The notes under the pieces: generated by a model | Databases searched by the model: none | Told to the model about the DNA's origin: nothing | Seen by the model: only the letters and a program-made list of their open reading frames with translations | Source of the DNA: Maricaulis parjimensis | Lineage (GTDB): Bacteria; Pseudomonadota; Alphaproteobacteria; Caulobacterales; Maricaulaceae | Direction: 5' to 3' | Length of the DNA: 64,000 nucleotides | NCBI RefSeq assembly: GCF_016817355.1 | Contig: NZ_JADOTT010000006.1 | Coordinates: 62,001 to 126,000, forward strand | Shown here: one piece after another, positions 1-9,230 of the stretch | Layout: every line of letters begins with the position of its first letter | Numbering within the stretch: position 1 is the first letter of the stretch | Made by a program: the position numbers and the translations under genes

Positions 1-696
1 CAGATATCCGCCGAAGCGTCGCGCCCCGCCGCGCTCACCGGCGCGCAGGACCGCGATCCGGTTGACGCCCTGGCTGCGCGCCAGCTCCAGCAAGGCCGTT
101 TCGTCCAGCTCAAGCGCCTGGCGCGCCGTGATGGCCGCCCGGGAGGGCACATACATGGGGGTCAGCGCGTTGGAGAAATTCTGCCGCCAGGCCGCCCGCC
201 AGGGATTGCTCTCGAACATCTGGAAGCCGGTCTCGCCTTCGAAAACCGGCAGGACGAGCATGGGACGCGACTGGCTTTCCACGAAGGGTACGCCATAGGC
301 GTCCATCACGCGCGCGACGGAGCGGCGGTGGAAGCTGACATCCAGCTCGGCCAGATAACGCGTTGCGGAGCGCTGTTCATTGCGGATTTCCAAGCCGGAA
401 ATCATCTCTGCAATGATCGCGTCGGACAGGGCGAAACCCGGCTGCATCTCGCCATACTCGTCCATGTGCGGCTGCAGATCGAGCGGCGTGTCGACCCGGT
501 CTTCTGCCAGGGTCAGCCGGCGCACCAGCCGGCGGGCCGCTTCTCGCTGCCCCTCGCGCAAGGCAAGCTGATAGGCTTCCAGCGCATTGGACGACGTCGC
601 ATCGATGTCCACGCCCGTGATCGTGTACGGGTCATCTGCATGCGCAGAAGACAGGGAAGCCAGGCTGAGGCATAACGCGGCGATAAATGAACGCAC
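1..696 (-). CDS. DUF2066-family secreted protein (3' end cut by window)
   Basis: The reading frame starts at GTG (694-696 complement) with AGGAG six bases upstream and runs open to base 1, so 232 codons are present and the C-terminus lies outside the window. The first ~20 residues form a signal peptide ending in SSAHA before DDPY. The mature part has the look of the DUF2066 family (COG3249), of unknown function and commonly found beside purM. It is divergent from purM across a 130 bp gap that must hold both promoters. The family call rests on context plus general sequence resemblance; the coding frame itself is clear. Confidence 0.72.
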   Translation of the reverse strand, partial: MRSFIAALCLSLASLSSAHADDPYTITGVDIDATSSNALEAYQLALREGQREAARRLVRRLTLAEDRVDTPLDLQPHMDEYGEMQPGFALSDAIIAEMISGLEIRNEQRSATRYLAELDVSFHRRSVARVMDAYGVPFVESQSRPMLVLPVFEGETGFQMFESNPWRAAWRQNFSNALTPMYVPSRAAITARQALELDETALLELARSQGVNRIAVLRAGERGGARRFGGYL

Positions 697-826
697 GGCG
701 GACTCCTGTGGGATTCTTGTCGGCGCCACTATACCCGGACGCAGTCCCGCGTGAAGCCCGTGGCTTGCTTCCAAAGCGGGTTTCGACTGTACTCCGCCGC
801 ACTTTTGACGAGACGAGGGAATCGGC

Positions 827-1867
827 ATGGCCGAAACCGGAAACACCCCGAAGAAAAACGGCCTGACCTATGCCGATAGCGGCGTCGATATCGATGCCGG
901 GGACGCGCTGGTCGACCGCATCAAACCTCTGGCCGCGGCCACCCGCCGGGCTGGCGCAGCTGCGGATCTGGGCGGTTTCGGAGGCGCTTTCGACCTGAAA
1001 GCGGCCGGCTATGAGGACCCGATCCTGATCTCCGGCACGGATGGCGTCGGCACCAAGCTGAAACTCGCCATCGCGACCGGCAAGGTGGATACGGTCGGCA
1101 TCGACCTGGTGGCCATGTGCGTCAATGACGTGCTGGCCCAGGGGGCCGAACCGCTGTTCTTTCTGGACTATCTGGCCTGTTCCAAGCTCGACCCGGCCCG
1201 CGGCGAAGCGATCGTGAAAGGTATTTCCGATGGCTGTCGCGAAAGCGGCTGCGCGCTGATTGGTGGCGAAACCGCGGAAATGCCGGGCATGTATGAGGGC
1301 GATGATTTCGACCTGGCCGGTTTCGTGGTCGGTGCGGCCGAACGCGGCCGCCTCCTGCCGGATCATGACGCCATGCAGGAAGGCGATGTGCTGATCGGCC
1401 TCGCCTCCTCCGGCGTGCACTCCAACGGATTTTCCCTCGTGCGCAAGGTGATGGAAGTGGCCGGGCTGGACTGGGCCGACCCGGCTCCCTTTGCCGAGGG
1501 CAAGACGCTGGGCGATGTCTTCCTGACGCCGACGCGGCTTTACGTGAAGTCCTGCATCCCGCTGATCAAGTCCGGACTGGTGAAGGGCCTGGCCCACATC
1601 ACCGGTGGCGGTCTCGTGGAAAACCCGCCGCGCATGATGCCGGACCATCTGGTCGCTACGATCGACTATGACAGTTTCACGCTGCCGCCCCTCTTCCAGT
1701 GGCTGGAATCCACCGGCGGGATTGCCCGCCATGAAATGCACCGGACCTTCAATTGCGGCATCGGCATGCTGCTCTGTGTCGCAGCCGACAAGGTCGATGC
1801 GGTCACCGACGCGCTTGCCTTGACCGGCGAGACCGCCATGATTGTCGGTCGTGTCGACAAGGCCTGA
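827..1867 (+). CDS. purM: Phosphoribosylformylglycinamidine cyclo-ligase (AIR synthetase)
   Basis: PurM converts FGAM to aminoimidazole ribonucleotide using ATP, the fifth step of de novo purine synthesis, in the cytoplasm. The 346-residue product has the family's usual length. Diagnostic segments are [10 protein letters not shown] (about residue 70), the [19 protein letters not shown] metal/substrate region and [11 protein letters not shown], then [13 protein letters not shown] near residue 260. The ATG at 827 opens the domain with only a short leader. purN follows 20 bp downstream on the same strand, so the two probably form one transcript with arfB. Confidence 0.97.
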   Translation: MAETGNTPKKNGLTYADSGVDIDAGDALVDRIKPLAAATRRAGAAADLGGFGGAFDLKAAGYEDPILISGTDGVGTKLKLAIATGKVDTVGIDLVAMCVNDVLAQGAEPLFFLDYLACSKLDPARGEAIVKGISDGCRESGCALIGGETAEMPGMYEGDDFDLAGFVVGAAERGRLLPDHDAMQEGDVLIGLASSGVHSNGFSLVRKVMEVAGLDWADPAPFAEGKTLGDVFLTPTRLYVKSCIPLIKSGLVKGLAHITGGGLVENPPRMMPDHLVATIDYDSFTLPPLFQWLESTGGIARHEMHRTFNCGIGMLLCVAADKVDAVTDALALTGETAMIVGRVDKA

Positions 1868-1887
1868 TCCGGCTGGGAACAGAATAA

Positions 1888-2538
1888 ATGGCGAAGACCA
1901 AGATCGCCGTGCTCATCTCCGGGCGCGGTTCGAACATGCAGGCTTTGATCGAAGCCGCCAAGGACGAGGATTATCCGGCCGAGATCGTGCTGGTCGCCTC
2001 GAACAATCCCGATGCGCCGGGTCTGGAGGTCGCGCGCGCGGCCGGGATCGAGACGGATGTGGTCAATCACCGCGACTATGAGGATCGCGAGGCCTTCGAG
2101 GAAGCGCTGGACCAGACCATCAAGCTCTATGGCGCCCGCATCGTCTGCCTCGCCGGTTTCATGCGCATCCTGACGCCCTGGTTCACCGAGCGCTGGCGCG
2201 ACCTGCTGATCAATATCCACCCCTCCCTCCTGCCGGCCTTCAAGGGGCTGCACACGCATGAGCGGGCGCTGGAAGCCGGCGTGCGCATCCATGGCTGCAC
2301 AGTCCATTATGTGCGTCCGGAAATGGATGACGGCCCGATCATCGGCCAGGCCGCCGTGCCGGTCCTGCCCGGCGATACGCCGGATGTGCTGTCAAACCGG
2401 GTGCTGGAAGCGGAGCACAAGCTCTATCCGCAATGCGTGGCCCTGGCCTGTTCCGGCAAGGCGCGCGTCGCCGGCGAACGCGTGCGCCTGCAGGCCCGCG
2501 AATTCGGCGCCGAACTGCTGATGAACCCGCACGACTAG
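1888..2538 (+). CDS. purN: Phosphoribosylglycinamide formyltransferase (GAR transformylase)
   Basis: PurN transfers a formyl group from 10-formyl-tetrahydrofolate to GAR in purine synthesis. The 216-residue protein begins with the ISGRGSNMQALI nucleotide-binding segment. It carries the catalytic Asn-His-Asp set: NIHPSLLPAFKG supplies N and H, and the D lies in VRPEMDDGPIIGQ. The length is normal. It sits between purM and arfB, and the TAG stop is followed directly by the arfB ATG, suggesting translational coupling. Confidence 0.97.
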   Translation: MAKTKIAVLISGRGSNMQALIEAAKDEDYPAEIVLVASNNPDAPGLEVARAAGIETDVVNHRDYEDREAFEEALDQTIKLYGARIVCLAGFMRILTPWFTERWRDLLINIHPSLLPAFKGLHTHERALEAGVRIHGCTVHYVRPEMDDGPIIGQAAVPVLPGDTPDVLSNRVLEAEHKLYPQCVALACSGKARVAGERVRLQAREFGAELLMNPHD

Positions 2539-2958
2539 ATGCGTATCACCGACACGCTGGCCATTGATGAGGCCTGGATCGAGGAGAGCTTCATGCGCGC
2601 CTCCGGTCCGGGTGGTCAGCATGTCAACAAGACCGAGAGCGCGGTGCAGCTGCGCTTTGACCTGAAGGCGTGCACGGTACTGGATGGCGGGCAGGTCTCG
2701 CGACTGAAACGCTTGGCCGGATCCCGTCTCACCCTGGACGGGACCATCCTGATCCGCTGTGACAGCCACCGTATGCGCGAACGCAACCGGGCCGAGGCGC
2801 GCGAACGCCTGCGCGCCCTGATCGAGCGCTGCCTGGAAGCGCCCAAACCGCGCAAGAAGTCACGCCCTTCCCTCGCCTCGGTGAAACGCGCCAAGGCCGC
2901 CAAGACCCAGCGCTCCCAAACCAAGGCCCTGCGCCGCAAGCCAGCGCGCGACGACTAG
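2539..2958 (+). CDS. arfB: Peptidyl-tRNA hydrolase ArfB (YaeJ-type ribosome rescue factor)
   Basis: The 139-residue protein has the release-factor GGQ loop ([15 protein letters not shown], about residue 22) and a long basic C-terminal tail rich in Lys/Arg. That is the arrangement of ArfB, which enters the empty mRNA channel of stalled ribosomes and hydrolyses the stranded peptidyl-tRNA. No stop-codon recognition domain is present, which rules out RF1/RF2. The ATG abuts the purN stop codon without a gap. The 3' end overlaps the convergent adenine deaminase gene by 4 bp, with both stops inside one CTAG. Confidence 0.93.
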   Translation: MRITDTLAIDEAWIEESFMRASGPGGQHVNKTESAVQLRFDLKACTVLDGGQVSRLKRLAGSRLTLDGTILIRCDSHRMRERNRAEARERLRALIERCLEAPKPRKKSRPSLASVKRAKAAKTQRSQTKALRRKPARDD

Positions 2959-3974
2959 GTCGCGGCTTCCAGGACGGCGTCGATCTCAGCGAGACGGATG
3001 GCCTTGTCGGCCTCGGACAGGAAACTGCCTTTAAAGGAATTGCGGGCCAGGGTGATAATCTCGTCCGCTGTCAGGCCGATCGCCTCGGCTGTGCGAATGA
3101 AATTGTCATTCACATAGCCGCCGAAATAGGCCGGATCGTCCGAATTCACCGTGGCATGAAGGCCCGCAGCCAGCATGCGTTTAAGCGGATGATCTTCCAG
3201 GCGTTTGACGCCACACAGACGCAGATTGGAGAGCGGGCAGACGGTCAGCGTCATGCCGCTGTCGGCCAGGCGCTGGGTCAGGGCCGCATCTTCCAGCGAG
3301 CGATTGCCATGATCGAGCCGGTCGATCTTGAGCAGGTCGAGCGCCTCGATGACGTATTCCGGCGGCCCCTCCTCGCCAGCATGGGCCACGCGTTTCAGCC
3401 CCAGCGAGCCGGCCGCATCGAAGACGCGCTGGAATTTTGAGGGCGGATGCCCCAGTTCCGAACTGTCCAGCCCGACCCCGTCAATGCGGTCCAGCCAGGG
3501 CTTGGCCATGTCCAGCGTCTCGAAGGCCGCTTCCTCGGAGAGGTGACGCAGGAAGCAGAGGATGAGTTTGGACGTCATGCCCCATTCCGCCTGAGCTTGG
3601 TCGAGGGCGCGGGTGATGCCGGTCATCACCGTGTCGAAGGCAATGCCCCGGTCGGTATGCCCCTGGGGATCAAAGAAGACCTCCACATGACGCACATTGT
3701 CGGCACGAACGCGCTGCAGATAGGCCAAGGTGAGATCAAAGAAGTCCTGTTCCTGAACCAGAACATTCATGCCGACATAATAGATGTCGAGGAAGTCCTG
3801 GAGATTGGAAAAGTCGTAGGCGGCGCGGATTTCCTCGACGGATTTATAGGGGATTTCCAGACCATTGCGCTGGGCCAGGGCGAACATGAGTTCCGGTTCC
3901 AGCGAGCCTTCCAGATGCAGGTGGAGCTCGGCCTTGGGCAGGGTTTCGATCAGGCGGACAAGATCGGGCGACAT
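2955..3974 (-). CDS. Adenine deaminase (adenosine deaminase superfamily)
   Basis: The 339-residue protein belongs to the metal-dependent adenosine/adenine deaminase family. The metal-binding HLHLEG occurs near residue 17, with [16 protein letters not shown] and [11 protein letters not shown] downstream. The segment [13 protein letters not shown] and the [11 protein letters not shown] stretch match the bacterial adenine deaminase subgroup better than true adenosine deaminases, so the likely reaction is adenine to hypoxanthine (purine salvage). I chose the ATG at 3974 because AGAAGGAG lies just upstream and the domain begins immediately. A longer open frame to 4151 has no domain support. It is convergent with arfB. 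Confidence 0.9.
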   Translation of the reverse strand: MSPDLVRLIETLPKAELHLHLEGSLEPELMFALAQRNGLEIPYKSVEEIRAAYDFSNLQDFLDIYYVGMNVLVQEQDFFDLTLAYLQRVRADNVRHVEVFFDPQGHTDRGIAFDTVMTGITRALDQAQAEWGMTSKLILCFLRHLSEEAAFETLDMAKPWLDRIDGVGLDSSELGHPPSKFQRVFDAAGSLGLKRVAHAGEEGPPEYVIEALDLLKIDRLDHGNRSLEDAALTQRLADSGMTLTVCPLSNLRLCGVKRLEDHPLKRMLAAGLHATVNSDDPAYFGGYVNDNFIRTAEAIGLTADEIITLARNSFKGSFLSEADKAIRLAEIDAVLEAAT

Positions 3975-4041
3975 GGCGTTCTCCTTCTGGCTGTCGCGCA
4001 GAATCCGCCGTTTGGGTCGCACTGGCAAGGCTTGGCCCTGC

Positions 4042-5262
4042 TCAACAGGTCTCGCCGGTCGCCTGTTCCAGGTCTGCGCAGAGGGCGGTGGCCTCACCCG
4101 TATCACCGGAGGCGGCCAGCAAGGTGGACAGGCCGCGCACAGCTTCGACATTGAGCGGGTCCAACGTCAGCACACGGCGATACCAGAGCTCGGCTTCCTC
4201 ATTGGCGCCGGCCTCCAGCTTGTCCTGTGCCACGGAGAGGCCGACCGCACTGTGCCAGGGGCGGATCAGGACGGGGTCGGTTGCATAGCGGCGCTCCATG
4301 GCAGCCCAGGCCTGTTCCAGATAGGGGGTGGAGCGGCCCGGCTCTCCCATCAGCGTGTAGAGTTCGGAGAGGTTGATCATCGTGCCCCAGTCGTCGGGAT
4401 CGATCACCAGCGCGCGTTCATAGGCGCGTTCGGCCTGGGCAAACTCACCTGCTGCCGACAGGGCCAGGCCTAGCGCGCGCCAAGCGCGGGTGTGGGAGGG
4501 ATCGATATCGGTGGCCCGGCGGGCCAGGGCGACAGCCCGTTCCAGCGCGGCAAGGGCGGTCTCGCTGTCCAGCCAGCCGGAGTCCAGGGCCTGGGTGAGC
4601 GTGGTCCGCCCCTGCCCTTGCGAGCCGGGCCCTTCATAGCGGATCTGTCGCTGGGTCAGCGCATTGGCCAGTCCGGCCAGGGCGGGCGCATTATCAGGAT
4701 CCAGATCCAGCGCATCGGAATAAAGGCGCAGGGCGGCTTCATTGTCGGCCCGGCCGTATTGGGCATAAAAGCCATCGGCCCGTTCCAGCATGCGAGCGAC
4801 GGCATCTTGTGGCGGATCGGCGGGTTCCGGGCGCTCCTGGAAAAGGCCGTAAAGCGACATGGCGAGAAAGAGCGCGACCAGAACGACCGTGCCAAGCAGG
4901 GCCTTGCGGTGCCAGGTTTCGGCCTTGGCTGCGAATTGTTCCGCCGGCGTGGTGACGTCTGCGACCAGGCGATATCCACGCTTGGGCACGGTGGCGACAT
5001 AGCGCGAATTGCGCGCCTCATCCCCCAGCGCCTTGCGCAGTTTGAACACGGTGCGGGTCAGGGCATCATCATTGACGTGGACCTCGCCCCATAGCGCGCG
5101 GGCGATCTCGTCCTTGGACATCACCTCACCGGGCTGGCCCGCCAGCAGGATGAGCAGATCCATGACGCGCGGTTCCAGCTCAACCGATCCGTCCGGACCG
5201 CTGATCTGGTTGGCGCGGGCATCCACGCTCCACTCACCGATGATGACACGCTGCAAGCCCAT
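4042..5262 (-). CDS. Membrane-anchored winged-helix regulator with TPR domain (CadC/ToxR-like)
   Basis: This 406-residue protein has an OmpR-type winged helix at residues ~8-105, with motifs [28 protein letters not shown] and [14 protein letters not shown] single transmembrane helix follows at about 122-142, then a periplasmic region with several TPR-like repeats (for example [27 protein letters not shown]). There is no receiver domain, so signalling is probably by direct membrane sensing as in CadC/ToxR. It ends 67 bp upstream of the adenine deaminase start on the same strand and is divergent from the S41 peptidase gene, a possible target. Confidence 0.87.
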   Translation of the reverse strand: MGLQRVIIGEWSVDARANQISGPDGSVELEPRVMDLLILLAGQPGEVMSKDEIARALWGEVHVNDDALTRTVFKLRKALGDEARNSRYVATVPKRGYRLVADVTTPAEQFAAKAETWHRKALLGTVVLVALFLAMSLYGLFQERPEPADPPQDAVARMLERADGFYAQYGRADNEAALRLYSDALDLDPDNAPALAGLANALTQRQIRYEGPGSQGQGRTTLTQALDSGWLDSETALAALERAVALARRATDIDPSHTRAWRALGLALSAAGEFAQAERAYERALVIDPDDWGTMINLSELYTLMGEPGRSTPYLEQAWAAMERRYATDPVLIRPWHSAVGLSVAQDKLEAGANEEAELWYRRVLTLDPLNVEAVRGLSTLLAASGDTGEATALCADLEQATGETC

Positions 5263-5407
5263 GGGTTTCCGTCACTCCCGGGCCGAAAATAAAAAGGTCA
5301 GAGGATGAGGAGGCCCCGGTCATGGCTTTCCAGCACGCAGCGAGGCTTTCGTAAAGGCACACGCCGCGCTGGCGGTGGATTATCCCCTGACGATACAAAG
5401 GCCTTCC

Positions 5408-6868
5408 ATGTTGCCCCTTCCCCAATTCCTGCGCCCCGCCCTCACCGGCCTGGCTCTCATCACCAGCCTTTCCACCGCCTGTGCCCAGTCCGGCCTGATC
5501 CCGGCGGACGAGGCCCGCGCCGATCTTGAAACCCTCTATTCCGGCCTGATCGAAGCGGAGGCGGATCTTTTCCAGGCCACGCCGCGCGCCGTGTTCGACG
5601 CCCGTTATGCCGAACTCCATGACCGTCTGGATGACGCACAGACACCGGCGCAGCTTCACGCCGAATTCCAGCGCTTTGCCGCCCTGGCCCGCCACGCCCA
5701 TACGCGCATCGAGGGGCTGAACCCGATCTGGGCGGACCATGCCGGTGCGGACGGCCTGCTGTTTCCGCTTCGCTTCATCGTGGAGAATGGCGAGGTGATC
5801 ATCACCGCGGCCCCCGCAGGCTCTGATGTGTCGCCGGGCGACCGCATCCTGGCGCTGGAGGGCGAACCCAACCCGATCTGGCTGGCGCGCCTGACCCGCA
5901 ATATCTCCGCAGAGACGCCGGAATTTGCCTATGCCCAACTGGCCAATGGCGAGTTCTACTACATGCTGCTGGAATATGGCGCGCGTGAGCAATTCACCGT
6001 GACGGTGGACCAGGATGGCGTTTCTCGCTCTCTGACCCTGGACGCCATTCCCCTCTCCCGGCTGGGCGAGCTGGAAGGCACAAGTCCGCGTTTCAACCTC
6101 GAGGGGCGTGAAGCCGGCATGCTGACACAGCGGATCGCCTATATACGCCCCGGTCCGTTCTGGGATATCGAAGCGGAAGATCCGGCCTTGCACTATGCGC
6201 CGGACGGTCTGGCCCGCTATCAGGACTGGCTGGATACCGCCTTCGAGGATTTCATCGCGGCGGGGGCCACGGATCTCATTCTCGACCTGCGTGACAATCC
6301 GGGCGGGGATAATTCCTGGTCCGATCCGGTGATCGCCTGGTTTGCCGACCGGCCCTTCCGCTTTGCCGCCGATTTCCAGATCCGTGTCAGCGAACAGAGC
6401 ACGGCCTCCAACCAGGCGCGGCTGGACGCGACCGGTGCGGATGAAGCCTCCTCCTCGGCGCGCCTTGCCGCGCTTTATGCCGACGCCAGCAATGGAACGC
6501 TTGTGTCCTTCGACTTCCCTCATGCCCAGCCCCGGGAGGGTGAACGCTTCGCTGGCCGCGTCCATGTCCTGGTCAACCGCCATTCCTATTCCAACGCGGT
6601 CACCACGGGGGCGCTGATCCAGGACTACGGGTTCGGGACTGTCTATGGCGAGCCGACGCGCGACATGGCAACCACGTTCGGCGCGATGGAGCATTTCACC
6701 CTGCCGCACAGTGGACTGGTGGTCGGCTATCCCAAGGCCCGGATCATCCGGCCCAATGGTGAGGCCGAACCGCACCCGCTGACCCCGGACGTGCTCCTAC
6801 CCGCCCCGGCCATTCGCGGGGAGCGGGATGTGAGACTGGAAGCGTTGGTGGCGCGTCTGTCCGACTAA
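5408..6868 (+). CDS. S41-family (tail-specific-like) serine peptidase, secreted
   Basis: The ATG at 5408 gives a 486-residue protein whose first ~26 residues form a signal peptide (hydrophobic run ending STACAQSG; STAC is a poor lipobox, so signal peptidase I is likelier). An N-terminal helical region and PDZ-like stretch (VSPGDRILALEGEPN) precede the S41 core: LILDLRDNPGGDNSW, then VNRHSYSNAVTT with the presumed nucleophile Ser, then YGEPTRDMATTFG. The usual catalytic Lys position reads Arg, so it may use a different triad, as in tricorn-like members. It overlaps the convergent LysE gene by 4 bp (CTAA). Confidence 0.86.
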   Translation: MLPLPQFLRPALTGLALITSLSTACAQSGLIPADEARADLETLYSGLIEAEADLFQATPRAVFDARYAELHDRLDDAQTPAQLHAEFQRFAALARHAHTRIEGLNPIWADHAGADGLLFPLRFIVENGEVIITAAPAGSDVSPGDRILALEGEPNPIWLARLTRNISAETPEFAYAQLANGEFYYMLLEYGAREQFTVTVDQDGVSRSLTLDAIPLSRLGELEGTSPRFNLEGREAGMLTQRIAYIRPGPFWDIEAEDPALHYAPDGLARYQDWLDTAFEDFIAAGATDLILDLRDNPGGDNSWSDPVIAWFADRPFRFAADFQIRVSEQSTASNQARLDATGADEASSSARLAALYADASNGTLVSFDFPHAQPREGERFAGRVHVLVNRHSYSNAVTTGALIQDYGFGTVYGEPTRDMATTFGAMEHFTLPHSGLVVGYPKARIIRPNGEAEPHPLTPDVLLPAPAIRGERDVRLEALVARLSD

Positions 6869-7485
6869 CCCGCCAGGATCATCAGGATCGTCGCGGCAAT
6901 GGTCGCGGCGATCCCGGCATTGAGGATACGGGCCCAGCGCGGATCGGTCATGAAGCGCTTGATCGTACCGCCGGCCAGCATCCAGGTCAGACCGCCCGGT
7001 GAGCCGAAAGCGATGAAGGTGAGCACCATGATCAGCGCACGCTGCGGTGCCGTCTCGGCGAGGGCGACATAGGCGCCGGCCGCGGAGACGCACATCATCA
7101 GGGCTTTCGGATTGACGATCTGGAACAGGGCCGCCTCATAGGTGCGGAAAGGCCGCGTCCGGGTCTTGCCCTCGGCACGCTGGGCGGCTGGCAGCGGATT
7201 GATCGCGGCGGAGGCGAACTTCCACGCCATCCAGGCGAGCCAGAGCGCGCCGCCCAGCTTCACCACCGTGAGCGAGACCGGATAGCGCGTGACCAGCTCC
7301 CCCAGTCCGAAGACGGAGGCGACCAGCATCAGATTGAAGCCGATATTCACGCCCAGCCAGTGCGGCAGGGTCCGCTTGAAGCCGAACAGGGCGCTCGACG
7401 ACATCACCATGAGATTGTTCGGACCGGGCGTGAAGGACATGGCCAGCACAAAACCCACAAGACCGAACCAGAGCGCCATATCCAT
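6865..7485 (-). CDS. LysE/RhtB-family amino acid exporter
   Basis: A 206-residue inner-membrane protein with about six hydrophobic helices. The family signature SFTPGPNNLMVMSSSALFG lies near residue 20, and GGALWLAWMAWKF in the middle. LysE/RhtB members export amino acids or related small molecules; the substrate cannot be told. The frame can also start at TTG (7491), but GAGGA is correctly spaced for the ATG at 7485, so I use that. It is convergent with the S41 peptidase gene. Confidence 0.9.
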   Translation of the reverse strand: MDMALWFGLVGFVLAMSFTPGPNNLMVMSSSALFGFKRTLPHWLGVNIGFNLMLVASVFGLGELVTRYPVSLTVVKLGGALWLAWMAWKFASAAINPLPAAQRAEGKTRTRPFRTYEAALFQIVNPKALMMCVSAAGAYVALAETAPQRALIMVLTFIAFGSPGGLTWMLAGGTIKRFMTDPRWARILNAGIAATIAATILMILAG

Positions 7486-7542
7486 CGGCAATTCCTCGAA
7501 AACAAGAGCCGACAGTTAGGGAGCGCCGCGCCGGATCACAAT

Positions 7543-7580
7543 CCGCTTCTTGCGGCGTCCTGACACAAGCGTGTCAGGAC
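7543..7580. repeat. Two adjacent hairpins, one a perfect 10-bp stem
   Basis: GTCCTGACAC (7557-7566), loop AAGC, then its exact reverse complement (7571-7580). A smaller CCGC-TTCTT-GCGG hairpin lies at 7543-7555. They lie between the ChaN-like gene and the LysE gene, both on the minus strand. No T-run follows on either strand, so this is either a terminator lacking the U-tract, an operator or a mobile palindrome. Confidence 0.6.
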
Positions 7581-7586
7581 ACACGC

Positions 7587-8459
7587 CTATTCAAGGTCCT
7601 CGAATGCCCGATAGGCCGGCAGAGAGCCGCTGGACGGGCCCAGATAGACGAAGCTGTCATAGTCATCCACGCGGGCGGCCAGATAGGAATTCGCTGCAAT
7701 CTCATCGGCGTTCAAGACGCGGGGGGCGCCGGTTGTCTCAGACCGGGTGGGATGGACGTCGCAGGTTGGCTGGCCATCTTCACCGAGCTGGCAGTTCCAA
7801 GACTCCCCGGACCCCGCGACCAGATTGATTGCGTGGAAGGCCTCGCGCGGGGTGAGACTTCCGGTGGTTTCCAGCACACGGTCACCAAAGCGGGCCTGAT
7901 TGCGTTGGGCATGGACATTGCCAACGATCAGGATGACGCGGTCAGCGTCTGCCGCCAATGCCTGAAGGCGCCGTGACATGGCTTGGTCCCGGGGTTGGGG
8001 CAGATCATCCAGATCCGCATCCGGCTCACCGCGGTCCACGGCACGCAGGCTGAGCGCGGCTCCGTCCGCGATCCGCTGGCGCGTGCGCTCGATCATGTCG
8101 AGCATGGCCGTACTGCTGCGCCCGTCCTGGAACGGCGTCATCCAGCGCTCGCTGGCCACGATCATGCGCTGGGCTGCTTCTCCGCCATCCGAGGCGATAT
8201 AGGCGTCATAGAGCGGTTGCTCATCGACGGTCCGTTCCAGCGCGAGCACCACGGTCTCGCCGCGGGCCAGGGCCAAACAGACAAAGGCATCGGCCGCGGC
8301 CGGTGCTTCATTCGTGCCGTGCAATTCTCCCAGCAGGAGGATGGGCGCCGGCGTATTGGCAAGGAGCTCTGCCGCGCCCGCCGGGGCGTTGCAGGCTTCA
8401 TCGGAAACGGCAGGGCTGGCTGCCGCCACGAACAGGGCAAGACTCGTCAGATACAACAT
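7587..8459 (-). CDS. ChaN/EreA-fold secreted protein with GELHGT motif
   Basis: A 290-residue protein with an N-terminal signal peptide (residues ~1-19, ending in AAASPAVSD). The mature region opens with ILLLGELHGTNEAPA and later has VLALERTVDEQPLYD and VILIVGNVHAQRNQARFGD. The GE-x-HG plus downstream ER and NxHA pattern is shared by the ChaN haem-binding lipoproteins (PF04187) and erythromycin-esterase-like proteins. It has no lipobox, so the protein is probably periplasmic. A second gene with the same opening motif starts at 9231. Substrate unknown. Confidence 0.68.
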   Translation of the reverse strand: MLYLTSLALFVAAASPAVSDEACNAPAGAAELLANTPAPILLLGELHGTNEAPAAADAFVCLALARGETVVLALERTVDEQPLYDAYIASDGGEAAQRMIVASERWMTPFQDGRSSTAMLDMIERTRQRIADGAALSLRAVDRGEPDADLDDLPQPRDQAMSRRLQALAADADRVILIVGNVHAQRNQARFGDRVLETTGSLTPREAFHAINLVAGSGESWNCQLGEDGQPTCDVHPTRSETTGAPRVLNADEIAANSYLAARVDDYDSFVYLGPSSGSLPAYRAFEDLE

Positions 8460-8544
8460 GGGGTAGAAGTTACCTGCACTGACAAGCCGGTCAAATTAAA
8501 CTCAATCAACGCACCGCCAGATGTCACGAACGCCCTTTCGGCCA

Positions 8545-8573
8545 CAAAAAAGGCCCGGCGTTGCCGCCGGGCC
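8545..8573 (-). terminator. Rho-independent terminator of ndk
   Basis: Reading the minus strand, a perfect 9-bp GC stem (GGCCCGGCG / CGCCGGGCC, loop GCAA) is followed by a run of T (A-run at 8545-8551 on the plus strand). It lies 26 bp after the ndk stop codon. Confidence 0.93.
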
Positions 8574-8598
8574 CTTCAAACTCGAAAAGGCGTGTGCC

Positions 8599-9021
8599 TT
8601 AGCCGACGATTTCGGCGTCCGTGAAGAAGAATTTGATCTCTTCAGCGGCGGTTTCCGGAGCGTCGGAACCGTGCACGGAGTTTTCGCCGATCGACAGGGC
8701 GAATTCCTTGCGGATCGTACCGTCAGCGGCTTCGGCCGGGTTGGTGGCGCCCATGACTTCGCGGTTCTTCGCGATGGCGTCTTCACCTTCCAGGACCTGA
8801 ACCACGACCGGCTCGGAGATCATGAAGTCGACCAGTTCGCCGAAGAAGGGGCGTTCCTTGTGGACCGCGTAGAAGCCTTCGGCCTGTTCGCGGGTCATGT
8901 GGATACGCTTGGAGGCGACGATGCGCAGACCGGCATCCTCGAACTTGGCGATGATTTTGCCGGTGAGGTTACGCTTGGTCGCGTCGGGCTTGATGATGGA
9001 GAAGGTGCGCTGGATCGCCAT
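8599..9021 (-). CDS. ndk: Nucleoside diphosphate kinase
   Basis: Ndk passes the gamma phosphate of ATP to other NDPs through a phosphohistidine. The 140-residue length is standard. Motifs seen are [14 protein letters not shown] at the N-terminus, [15 protein letters not shown], and the active-site segment [13 protein letters not shown] containing the catalytic His. The ATG at 9021 has AAGGA upstream and the usual MAIQRTFS start; an in-frame extension to 9078 is not supported. A strong terminator follows, so the gene is probably transcribed alone. Confidence 0.97.
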   Translation of the reverse strand: MAIQRTFSIIKPDATKRNLTGKIIAKFEDAGLRIVASKRIHMTREQAEGFYAVHKERPFFGELVDFMISEPVVVQVLEGEDAIAKNREVMGATNPAEAADGTIRKEFALSIGENSVHGSDAPETAAEEIKFFFTDAEIVG

Positions 9022-9230
9022 GGGAGACTTCCTTGAAACGTGACTGTGTGATCGGGGTTGCCCGGAGGGACCGGCCAATGAATTCGCGCGGCTTATAGCG
9101 GGGGAAGACGGGAATGGGAAGGCAGACCGTCAAGCCTTGACACCTCCACTGCAAATCGGCCTCTCATCCTGTATTCAGCCCGCGCTCAGCACAGATCTTG
9201 AGACGCAGACCATCCTTGGGGGGACGGCAT

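Noticed and set aside
6600-6700. S41 peptidase as a dead enzyme because the expected catalytic Lys reads Arg.
   Set aside because: Tricorn-like S41 members use other residues, so absence of Lys alone does not show loss of activity.
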